Source of the DNA: Candidula unifasciata
Taxonomy: Eukaryota > Mollusca > Gastropoda > Stylommatophora > Geomitridae
DNA length: 64,000 bases
Direction of reading: 5' to 3'
Assembly: GCA_905116865.2 (NCBI GenBank)
Contig: CAJHNH020008570.1
Location: 270,820 to 334,819, forward strand
A program made the translations under genes and the position numbers. Below are positions 56,490 to 64,000 of the stretch, piece after piece; the stretch's first letter is position 1, and each line of letters starts with the position of its first letter. Below the pieces are notes generated by a model. It did no database searches, was not told where the DNA came from, and worked only from the letters and a program-made list of their open reading frames with translations.

Positions 56490-56750
56490 GCGTTGTGAAG
56501 CGGCTAGACGCTAGCCTGCGGATCGGAAGGTCGTTGGCTCAGGTCTTGGCGTAGACGGACTTTTTGAGAAAAAAAAATGACATTGGCTCCAAGATCAACC
56601 TAGCCTGAAATCGACACCAGGTAAAGTCCTGGGAGGTAAAGGCGGTCTACATGACATCACCCACCGAGTGCTGATTGGTTTAAAAATATAGTGTTAGCGC
56701 AATTTACCCAATACACACAAAGGCGTGGAAAAGGGTACTTTACTTTACTG
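56490..56750 (+). mobile_element. SINE-B copy, full length
   Basis: Head GTGAAGCGGCTAGACGCTAG, CTGCGGATCGGAAGGTCGTT, GGCTCAGGTCTTG; body ATGACATTGGCTCCAAGATC, TGACATCACCCACCGAGTGC; end GCGTGGAAAAGGGTACTTTA. Confidence 0.82.
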
Positions 56751-57039
56751 TTACCTGGCTTGTCTCTTCTACTGACTTATGTTCTGCTTTTGTCTAAATC
56801 TAATTATGTTTCCTCGCCTGGTGCATACCAGGTGGCTGTTTAATATATTCCTTCTTGGTGGATACGACTACGCGATTAACCCTTCCTTTTATCAACCATT
56901 AGAAATGGAACTCTTCGTTTGCTCCTGAATATAGGGAACGGAGGGCGTATGGGAGTGCTTTGAGGTCCAATTTTTAATTCAACATCAACACTCCTTCCCT
57001 CTTGTCAACGAGCTAACAATCTGTGACTCCTATAACTTC

Positions 57040-57275
57040 GTCTCTGTCACAATATGATGTTAACTTCTTTGTCCCATTTAGTTGTTACACCAACCCACTC
57101 TGTCACAACATGATGTTAACTTCTTTGTCCCCTATGGTTGTTACTCCAGCCCTCTCTGTCACAACCTGTTAACTTCTTTTTCCATTCAGATGTTACTCCA
57201 ACCCACTCTGTCACAACATGTTATACCTCCTTTGTCCCATTTAGTTGTTACACTAACCCACTCTGTCCCAATTAT
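57040..57275. repeat. about 55-bp minisatellite, 4 copies
   Basis: CTCTGTCACAACATGATGTT, AACTTCTTTGTCCC, TTGTTACTCCAACCC; one unit is shortened. Confidence 0.92.
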
Positions 57276-57299
57276 CTATTTTCTTATTTTGTGAAATAA

Positions 57300-57570
57300 A
57301 AAAAGGTAAAGGACCCTTTTCCAAGCCTTTGGGGTTATTGGGCATATAGGGCTAGACCTATACATTATAGGTGGGTAATATGGTCAGCATCAAACCGGCC
57401 GGTATCAATTCACAGGACTGTACCTCGCATCCATGCAAGGCTGTGTCGAGCTGGGCGTCAAGGTCATTTCTGAAGGGGGAAATAAAAAGAAATTTTATCA
57501 TTTAAAAAAAAATTTCCAAGCGCGTCAGGACCCGAAGCAGCTACTTTCCGATCCGCAAGCGAGCGTAACT
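57300..57570 (-). mobile_element. SINE-B copy
   Basis: GGACCCTTTTCCAAGCCTTT, GGGCTAGACCTATACATTAT, GGTCAGCATCAAACCGGCCG, CAGGACCCGAAGCAGCTACT, CCGATCCGCAAGCGAGCG. Confidence 0.8.
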
Positions 57571-57734
57571 CATTTCCTCTTAGAGTATTATTATTTCTAC
57601 TTCTCAGACTCAAACAATAGTACGTTTAAGTCACAACTTGTTTGTAAAAATATCTCCTTGTGGATGAAAGATTATATTTGTTATTTAATCCTTTATTACT
57701 TCTTTACTTTGTTTTTGACAGCTGATTTCTAGAT

Positions 57735-57816
57735 ACAATTCTAAGCCTTAAAGGGCTGAATGTTTGACGGGCCTAGGTGCCCAATTCTTAACTCTTTGAA
57801 AATTAACTTCGTTCTT
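57735..57816 (+). mobile_element. LINE 3' tail fragment
   Basis: AAGGGCTGAATGTTTGACGG, GCCTAGGTGCCCAATTCTTA, CTCTTTGAAAATTAACTTCG, TTC: same tail as 48328-48433. Confidence 0.65.
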
Positions 57817-57819
57817 TTG

Positions 57820-57990
57820 TTTGGCTAGACGCTGGACTTCCGAACCCGAGGTCGTCGGTTCGAATGCGATTCGAATCGAATTGTTTTTCAAAATTGATCC
57901 TGGCTTCCAGGGAAAAGGGGAAAATGTGGGCGGGGGGAGGGGAGCAGGGGTTTACCCACATCACCCACCGAGTGTCGATTAGCAGGGCCG
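57820..57990 (+). mobile_element. SINE-B copy, internal changes
   Basis: TTGGCTAGACGCTGGACTTC, CGAGGTCGTCGGTTCGAATG, ATTGATCCTGGCTTCCAGGG, CACATCACCCACCGAGTGTC. Confidence 0.7.
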
Positions 57991-58438
57991 TCTTCACACA
58001 TTGACCCACTTGGCACTTGTCCTGGGCCCCACAAGCACAGCGGCCCTATGTTGATCTGTGTATGTCAGGGACTTGCCATAGTTACTAATTTCCTTCCTGT
58101 GAGTGAATGATGTAGACGTGGTGGTGCCGTACTATGATGCAGAAATGCGACCGCATCATGCGGCATCGAGAGCGCCATAAGCAGCGAAATCAAATAACAG
58201 TTTGAACTGTTGATCTGACACGGGGAAGCTGTTAGGGTCAGTATTTTGAAGACTTGCATCATAGTGAGAAAATTTACCGCAAGCCTCTGTTCCTAGTACA
58301 CTGGTTTGCCCAGGGAGTTATAATACTGCTAAGACACCAATTGGTCTGTACTGTATAATTCTGGAATCATATGTCCTAGTGTCACACTGTGTTAGAAAGA
58401 GGTCGTTTACTGACTTGACTTACTTAACACATTCACAG
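57991..58438. other. intron 3' part, no recognised feature
   Basis: TTAACAC and TTGACTTAC just upstream of the acceptor at 58438 could serve as branch sites. Nothing else recognised. Confidence 0.45.
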
Positions 58439-58661
58439 AGAATGTTTGCAGCTGTACCAAGACAATGAAGAATTCAGCCGTCTGCAGTTTCTGTGGAAAT
58501 CGTCGGCGTTTTTCCTGGTGTCTATATTCACAATGTACATCTACATCCGGGCACTGCAGAGACTGGGAGCCGCCGACTGCACGGCGCTGTTCGCAGCCAA
58601 TCACAGCTTTGTTTACTTGTTGTCATGGATTATACTGTTTGAGAAGTTTATACCAATGAGG
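58439..58661 (+). CDS. SLC35F3/F4-like transporter, exon with TM segments 3-4
   Basis: Acceptor ACATTCACAG ends at 58438. The first base A completes the AG carried over from the previous exon to give Arg, producing ILRECLQLY, which fits the RECSRFF region of the family. The exon then encodes LQFLWKSSAFFLVSIFTMYI (TM3), IRALQRLGAADCTALFAANH and SFVYLLSWIILFEKFIPMR (TM4); the ALKK..A.D.S.LF..N.AFV.LLSWI pattern is the family hallmark. It ends in phase 0 at AGG before GTGAGA. The intron before it is about 4.9 kb. No frame break is seen. This matching phase and collinear order are the strongest evidence for a live gene in the window. Confidence 0.9.
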
Positions 58662-59429
58662 GTGAGAAACAATTTTGGGGGATTGTCTCCTTAGTACATT
58701 TCAGAGCTGTGATTTGTAACTTGTCAATATGTCCAAGGCATATTTTTGAATTGCTACGCTAAATGGCTCTTCATACAACAACACCATTTGTATTTGTCAC
58801 TGTCTAAACGGGGTTTTTTTTTTTTTGAGTTGGGGGGGGGGGGGTGGGGGGGGGGGGGCGGTGTTTGAGCCTGTTGACTAGTTCGACGTAGTGAAAAAGT
58901 GTGTTTGTGTGTAATATAAATCACAAATCATATCTGTATTTCATGTTTTGATTATAAATAAAGCGTTAACTCCTCCGATACCTTGACTAGTACATGAGTT
59001 AAATTTTTCATTTGCTATTATGACTACAATGTTTAATTTAACATATTGGCGGGCCATGTTAATGTGCATTTCTTTAGTTTTTGCGACAGTTAGTAAAAAG
59101 TAATCTTTTGTTGCAGTTATATCACATGTAATTTTTAAAAAATTTATTTCGTTGTTATCTTCGTTGAAACCACATATCTATATGTGTCTGAGACAAAACA
59201 TTTGTATGTCTCCAAATTGTTAAATACTGGAGTTAATATTACAGGGGATGCCTCAGGTGCACTTAGGGGCAATGACTAAAGATACGGCAGTGTTGGGTAC
59301 AAAGATTAATTAGAAGACGGGATGTTAAATATTTTGTTTTAATTAGATCCTTGTTTTTATTATGCCTACATATAGGGCAGAGGTGAAGACCAAGATGAGG
59401 TAGAAGATGGGAGAATGAGACTTTCTTTT

Positions 59430-59430
<1 letters not shown>
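58662..59430. other. intron sequence with poly(G)
   Basis: T tract then G-rich run at about 58813-58860. The remainder is AT-rich and featureless. Confidence 0.55.

Positions 59431-59471
<41 letters not shown>
59431..59471. repeat. (GT)n microsatellite
   Basis: About 20 GT units. Confidence 0.96.
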
Positions 59472-59472
<1 letters not shown>

Positions 59473-59489
59473 ATATATTGTGGGCAACC

Positions 59490-59935
59490 GTTAGTCCCTG
59501 GAGAGCAGGGAGTTGTGCCGCTGGTTTTGGGAACAGTGTCTAATATGAGTGTAAAGTCCAATGTTGGAGCGGCAGTCTCTGCTATATAGTGCATATAGAA
59601 AAGCTGATACTCTGTCCTTATGAGGCTGATTTTCTCTCAGACCTCTCCTCTCTACAACTTGACGCGTTTGGCCTCTTTCGAAACTGCAACAGTCCCGTTT
59701 TTCAGTGTCTGCCTCCAAAGAAGTCGGTCTGCAGCTGTTCTCTCCCAAGTGTCTGTGTAAAGGTTGATATATTTTTGGTCGAGTTTGCATCTTTCCTTGT
59801 AGCGTGGCTTTAACCTTGCTGAAGATCTTATCTCTGTTACCATTTAACCACACAGGAGATTCTTTGGTATGTGACCGTCCTCCACGCGAGAGACATGTCC
59901 CAATCTGCTCAGTAGTAGTCATTTCCCAGTCGTGA
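59490..59935 (-). pseudogene. LINE ORF C-terminal remnant with finger-like end
   Basis: On the - strand: LKPRYKERCKLDQKYINLYT then DTWERTAADRLLWRQTLKNG (the RL.YKD..K.DLK....W...A.DR..WR motif), and after a frame change YALYSRDCRSNIGLYTHIRH then C, the C2H2-like R.C.S.IGL..H.R.C end found in many LINE ORFs. The first Cys pair is lost. It lies in the intron between transporter exons 2 and 3, antisense to the gene. Confidence 0.78.
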
Positions 59936-60007
59936 GAAAAATTGCCGATAATGAGAAAATGGATCAATGCAGGGACAAAGTCTCGCCATGAAAAACCAAG
60001 AATGTGT

Positions 60008-60046
60008 CACACACACACACACTTACACACACACACACACAGACAC

Positions 60047-60112
<66 letters not shown>

Positions 60113-60121
60113 AAGAGAGAG
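60008..60121. repeat. (CA)n followed by (GA)n
   Basis: CA at about 60010-60048, then GA at about 60051-60121 with one slip. Confidence 0.95.
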
Positions 60122-60201
60122 ATCCGAAAAAAAATAGTTTTGCTGCCTTTCATCTCATGTTTTCAAAATCTAATCTCTTGCTGAATTTTTTTTTCATGCA
60201 G

Positions 60202-60327
60202 ATCTTTGCCATGATTTTCTCTATCACTGGAATAGTATTATTTGCCTACGTTGATGGGTTTGGAACCCCGGCCATGTTTGGAGTCGTCCTGGGGGTCACG
60301 TCGTCAGCAGGCGCTGCCGTGTATATG
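60202..60327 (+). CDS. SLC35F3/F4-like transporter, exon with TM5 and start of TM6
   Basis: Acceptor TTTTTTTTTCATGCAG ends at 60201; donor GT at 60328 after ATG. 126 bp, phase 0 at both ends, 42 codons: IFAMIFSITGIVLFAYVDGF (the I.A...I.GIV...YADGF motif of the family) and FGVVLGVTSSAGAAVYM (corresponding to VG.AS..ALY.V). Intron before it is 1.54 kb and contains a LINE remnant and GT/GA arrays. The clean phase and motif continuity make this exon secure. Confidence 0.9.
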
Positions 60328-60439
60328 GTAAACTTTGTAACTTTCTCATTCAGAACTCTTTGAGTTATACAGATTAAAGTCACAACCATTTTTACGCAAG
60401 AGACCTTTAGAGAATATTATTCTAGACTCTTATTTGTAT

Positions 60440-60655
60440 TGCCCAAATGGCAGTTGGTTGGGTGATGTGTGCATCATTACGCAAGCCACATTTATTTCCC
60501 AGGTCTTTACCTGGTATCCACATAGGACAGAGTAGACCTGAGAGCCAAGATAATTTTTTGAAAAACGTCCAACTTTCCTTCGGATTCGAACCCACGTCTT
60601 TCTGATCCATAGGCGAGCGTCTAGCCCCAACACTACGGCAACTGTCAACAGGATC
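60440..60655 (-). mobile_element. SINE-B copy
   Basis: GGGTGATGTGTGCATCATTA, GTCTTTACCTGGTATCCACA, AGAGTAGACCTGAGAGCCAA, GGATTCGAACCCACGTCTTT, GGCGAGCGTCTAGCCCCAAC. Confidence 0.8.
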
Positions 60656-60954
60656 ACACGTGCATTTAATGTCAGATAAAGAATCTATTTTGAACAAAAC
60701 TCATTATTCTGGACAAAACTTATCTCCATACTTTTTATTTCTCCAAGTTAATGTTAACAGTCATATGTTTTTTAACATTGTGGGAGGAGGAGTTGGGAGA
60801 AAGAAATTAAAAAAGAAGGATCCGCCACATGAAATATTTTTAAAACCATTGGTCTGTACTTTCTATTCCATTTTTCTTAGTCAAAGAACTGATTGCCCAC
60901 ATCAGAAGGAGACAATCCACAATCTCTGATCGTATCAGGAGGAGAAAACTGGAG

Positions 60955-61212
60955 TTAAAGGTTAAAGGTTAAAGTCGAAAGGATCGACTTCATTGCACTA
61001 GGTTTTATCCCATATAGTTCGGTCTGTCTCCACAGAACAGCCAGCCGCCTGCTGAAAGCCCCGCATAAAGCACAAACTCCGTAGCCCCGGCGACGATCCC
61101 CCAGGGATCTCCGTAAAAATTTCACTCGTGAACTTAAGGGTGCAGCAGTTGGACGAACCCACGACCTTTAGAGCGTGAGGCTAACAACTTGAACACATCG
61201 CCACGGAGACCA
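60955..61212 (-). mobile_element. SINE-C copy, full length
   Basis: AAAGGATCGACTTCATTGCA, CCACAGAACAGCCAGCCGCC, GGGATCTCCGTAAAAATTTC, GACGAACCCACGACCTTTAG then AGCGTGAGGCTAACAACTTG: tRNA-like head at the right end. Confidence 0.7.
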
Positions 61213-61224
61213 CCCAAAAAACTA

Positions 61225-61870
61225 AAGTCGTGAAGATGGCAAAGTTGGAGGCCTAAAGAGGCAGAGGACGACCGAGAGAGAGAAAATGCTGGATATTTTG
61301 ACATCATGTCACGGAAGATTATCTCTGTCAGAATTAATTGAAAGTACACGAGGCAGAAGGTTGTGGGTAGCCCTGACTACCTATGCATCAAAATATAGAC
61401 TATAAAAACAAGAAGACAGTAGATAGAAGGATTGACATAACTACCACCACGACAAATTCTAAGAGATCGTCTGTATCAGAAGTGACTGAAAGTACTCGAA
61501 ACAGAATGTTGTGGATGGATACACCTACCAAAGCCACTTGACATGGACTTTAAGAACAGGAAGACAGAAGGTTGTGAATAGACGGAACTACCAAAGCCAC
61601 TTGACATGGACTAAAAGAACAGGAAGACAGAAGGTTGTGAATAGACGGAACTACCAAAGCCACTTGACATGGACTATAAGAACAGGAAGACAAGAAACTG
61701 GCTTGTGAATAGCACGTAAACTCTGTACCAACAGCGACGTTCCTCATGGACCCTAGAGAACAGGAACCCATTTCAGAAGGTTGGGTGAATAGACGGAAAT
61801 ACCCCGTTTCCAACTTGACATGGACTATAAGAACGAGAAGACGTGACTACCAACGCCACACAGCATTGAC
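61225..61870 (+). pseudogene. LINE ORF end with 63-bp tandem duplication
   Basis: RGRGRPREKMLDILTSCHGR, LSLSELIESTRGRRLWVALT is the ORF end seen also at 12425-12690. After about 61500 a 63-bp unit (GGAAGACAGAAGGTTGTGAA, TAGACGGAACTACCAAAGCC, ACTTGACATGGACT) derived from this end is repeated three to five times with growing divergence. Confidence 0.72.
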
Positions 61871-62181
61871 AGTTATACGATACTTCCTATCCCACAAGTC
61901 GGTGTCTATGCCTTCGATTATTGTTACCCACTTGTCTCTCTGTTTGCCCACCTGCTTGTCTTTCTACACTTCTACCTGTGTATTTGCTTTTTTTTTGTGT
62001 GTCTTCATATTTACCTGTCCACCTGCCTGCTTTATATCATTCTGCCCGCTCGCCTACCAGTCTGTCTGCCCCGCTGTCCGTTTTGTTTTACAAAATTTTC
62101 CCCCTTATTCTTTTAAAATTTGTAGATAATTTAGCACCTTTTAACTACATGGTTTATGTGGGTTTTTTTACCACCGAACAG
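61871..62181. other. intron sequence, C/T-rich before the acceptor
   Basis: TGCCTGTCT-like degenerate stretch at 61930-62090, then a T-rich tract leading to the acceptor at 62181. Confidence 0.5.
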
Positions 62182-62248
62182 GTTCTGTACAAAAAATTTG
62201 TTGGTGAGGCGTCCAGTGCTCAGGCGTCGTTTTTTCTGTCCATTATAG
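62182..62248 (+). CDS. SLC35F3/F4-like transporter, exon completing TM6
   Basis: Acceptor TTTTTTTACCACCGAACAG ends at 62181. In phase 0 it encodes VLYKKFVGEASSAQASFFLS then II, matching the VLFK...G.A...EAALFLSILG segment of SLC35F3/F4. I place the donor at ATAG|GTATCG (62249), because beyond it the sequence turns into triplet-like TTG/CTG repeat; this end is less certain than the start. Exons for TM7-10 and the C-terminus were not found up to 64000. Confidence 0.78.
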
Positions 62249-62454
62249 GTATCGCCATTTGTTGTTGTTGCATTGATGCTGATGTACTATTACTGCTGCT
62301 GTTGATGTGTCATTTCTGCTGTTTTTGTCGATACCATTGTTGTCGTCGCCTCTGCTGTTACTGTCAATACTTTATGTTGTTTTTGTTATCGATTCTGTTG
62401 TTGCTATTGCTTCTGCTGTCGATGTGTCGTTATTTCTGTTTTTGTCGATACTAA
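62249..62454. repeat. TTG/CTG-rich degenerate triplet stretch
   Basis: TGTTGTTG, CTGCTG and TTTTTGTCGATA words recur, an irregular relative of the 33-bp array downstream. Confidence 0.65.
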
Positions 62455-62815
62455 TATTGCAGGAGTAAATGGTAATGAAAGAGCTGACCAGCTGGCAAGT
62501 AATGCACCAATGCAAATGGGAAAAAGCATGGACAGAGCTGATATTATGAACGCCGTACGGATTAGATTGGGAGATAATAGCGAATTTCTGACGCTAATAC
62601 GACTTCGTGACCAAGAAGTTAAGCTTGGTGAAGCACCCTATGCTGTCTTAGAGGCAAATACATGAGATACTAATACCAACTCCTTATGGGAACAATCAGT
62701 AGAGGTACCTTGAAGTGACTGCTGCATCGGGGGACTGTTAGCATATTAAGTCGAGGGATGCCCAATGTGATATTAAGGTCGTCGATTGTGATAACATAAC
62801 ATAACATAACTAATA
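62455..62815 (+). pseudogene. LINE RNase H end with (AACAT)n tail
   Basis: Begins GVNGNERADQLASNAPMQMG (the GNE.AD box of RNase H) and runs on through RADIMNAVRIRL to a stop near 62664, then ends in CATAACATAACATAAC. 5'-truncated. Same strand as the transporter gene, in its last visible intron. Confidence 0.78.
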
Positions 62816-62819
62816 TTGT

Positions 62820-63665
62820 TGTCGATGTTTGATGTTGTCGGTACTTGATGCTGTTTCTGTTGTCGATGCTGCTGCACATTGTTTTGTTGTTGTTGCAGTT
62901 GCTATTGTTGTCGATGTCACTGTTGCTGATATTAATGTCGTTGTCGATGTTACTGTTGCTGATATTAATGTCGTTGTCGATGTCAGTGTTGCTGATATCA
63001 ATGTCGTTGTCGATGTCACTTTTGCTGATATTAATGACGTTGTCGATGTCACTGTTGCTGATAATAATGACGTTGTCGATGTCACTGTTGCTGATATTAT
63101 TGACGTTGTCGATGTCACTGTTGCTGATATTAATGTCGTTGTCGATGTCACTGTTGCTGATATTAATGACGTTGTCGATGTCACTGTTGCTGATAATAAT
63201 GACGTTGTCGATGTCACTGTTGCTGATAATTATTGACGTTGTCGATGTCACTGTTGCTGATATTAATGACGTTGTCGATGTCACTATTGCTGATATTAAT
63301 GTCGTTGTCGGTGTCACTGTTGCTGATATTATTGTCGTTGTCGATGTTACTGTTGCTGATATTAATGACGTTGTCACTGTTGCTGATATTAATGTCACTG
63401 TCGATGTCACTGTTGCTGATATTAATGTCGTTGTCGATCTCACTGTTGCTGATATTGATGACGTTGTCACTGTTTCTGATATTAATGTCGTTGTCGATGT
63501 CACTGTTGCTGATATTAATGTCGTTGTCGATGTCACTGTTGCTGATATTAATGTCGTTGTCGATGTCACTGTTGCTGATATTAATGTCGTTGTCGATGTC
63601 ACTGTTGCTGATATTAATGTCGTTGTCGATGTCACTTTTGCTGATATTAATGACGTTGTCAGTGC
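62820..63665. repeat. 33-bp minisatellite, about 22 units
   Basis: Units GTTGTCGATGTCACTGTTGC, TGATATTAATGTC from about 62925. The period is a multiple of three, so long open frames appear on both strands (357 and 384 codons), but none has an independent coding signature. Confidence 0.96.
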
Positions 63666-64000
63666 TAGGTGTTGTTGTCGGTGCTTGATATTGTTTTTTG
63701 ATGTTACTGCTGCCGCTCTCAATGATGCTGCTGTTGATGTCATTGTTGATGGTATTGTGGATACTATTGTGGTTGTCGATGATGCTATTGTGCCGATATT
63801 TTTTTTTTTTATTAATAGCAGTTGTTGTCGATGCTATTGTTTGATTTGTTGCTGTTGCTATTGTTGCGATGATGCTGTTGTCGTTTTTGGTTTTGTCGAT
63901 ACTGATGTTCTAGACAGTGCTGCTGTTATTATAAATCCAGCTGATGATGTTGTTGTCATTACTTGGCTCCTGTTTCAAGTAGGAGGGAGCTTCAAATGAA
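63666..64000. other. TTG/GAT-rich sequence, no gene
   Basis: Degenerate continuation of the triplet-rich tract to the window edge; T tract at about 63800. Confidence 0.55.

Noticed and set aside
57991..58260. Possible short exon upstream of the transporter exon at 58439
   Set aside because: Phase matching already joins 53497 directly to 58439 with family-consistent sequence, leaving no gap to fill.
62670..63743. 357-codon minus-strand open frame with ISATVTSTT repeats
   Set aside because: 33-bp array with no stop; the opposite strand is equally open, so no coding preference.

Overview
This window looks like non-coding-rich nuclear DNA from a metazoan, most likely a mollusc (gastropod-like). 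That is an inference from the kinds of repeats and from one spliced gene, not a species identification. It shows spliced exons with GT/AG borders, AT-rich intergenic DNA, very long microsatellites, many tRNA-derived SINEs, non-LTR retrotransposon fragments and a Helitron. There is nothing prokaryotic: no operons, no rRNA, no CRISPR array. Almost all long open frames are translations of microsatellites or repeats.

One host gene can be defended. Four exons of an SLC35F3/F4-type multi-pass membrane transporter lie on the + strand at 53203-53497, 58439-58661, 60202-60327 and 62182-about 62248. Codon phases match across every junction. The first exon(s) and the C-terminal exons were not found; the C-terminal ones may lie beyond 64000. 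The introns carry SINEs, LINE fragments and minisatellites.

Layout: 1-8.8 kb is microsatellites, SINEs, LINE tails and a THAP-like fragment. 8.8-10.3 kb is a 44-bp minisatellite. 10.8-16 kb is SINEs and LINE remnants. 16.1-19.1 kb is a 43-bp minisatellite interrupted by an R2-like retrotransposon with restriction-like endonuclease, flanked by a 7-bp target duplication. 19.5-24.5 kb is triplet and GA arrays plus SINEs. 25.4-27.7 kb is a non-autonomous Helitron, followed by a hAT-like MITE. 28.5-42.2 kb is LINE/SINE mosaic, a 540-bp CTT array, a perfect 30-bp palindrome and a second truncated R2-like copy. 42.7-45.9 kb is a probable 2.1-kb solo LTR inside an RNase H-bearing LINE. 47-49.2 kb is a 2-kb ATCT/GTCT block containing LINE tails. 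52-64 kb is the transporter gene region.

Several arrays abut retroelement 3' ends, which suggests that retroelement tails seeded satellites that later received new insertions. SINE family names A-G and 'element H' are labels of convenience used here. All homology statements come from reading motifs by eye; no database search was run.
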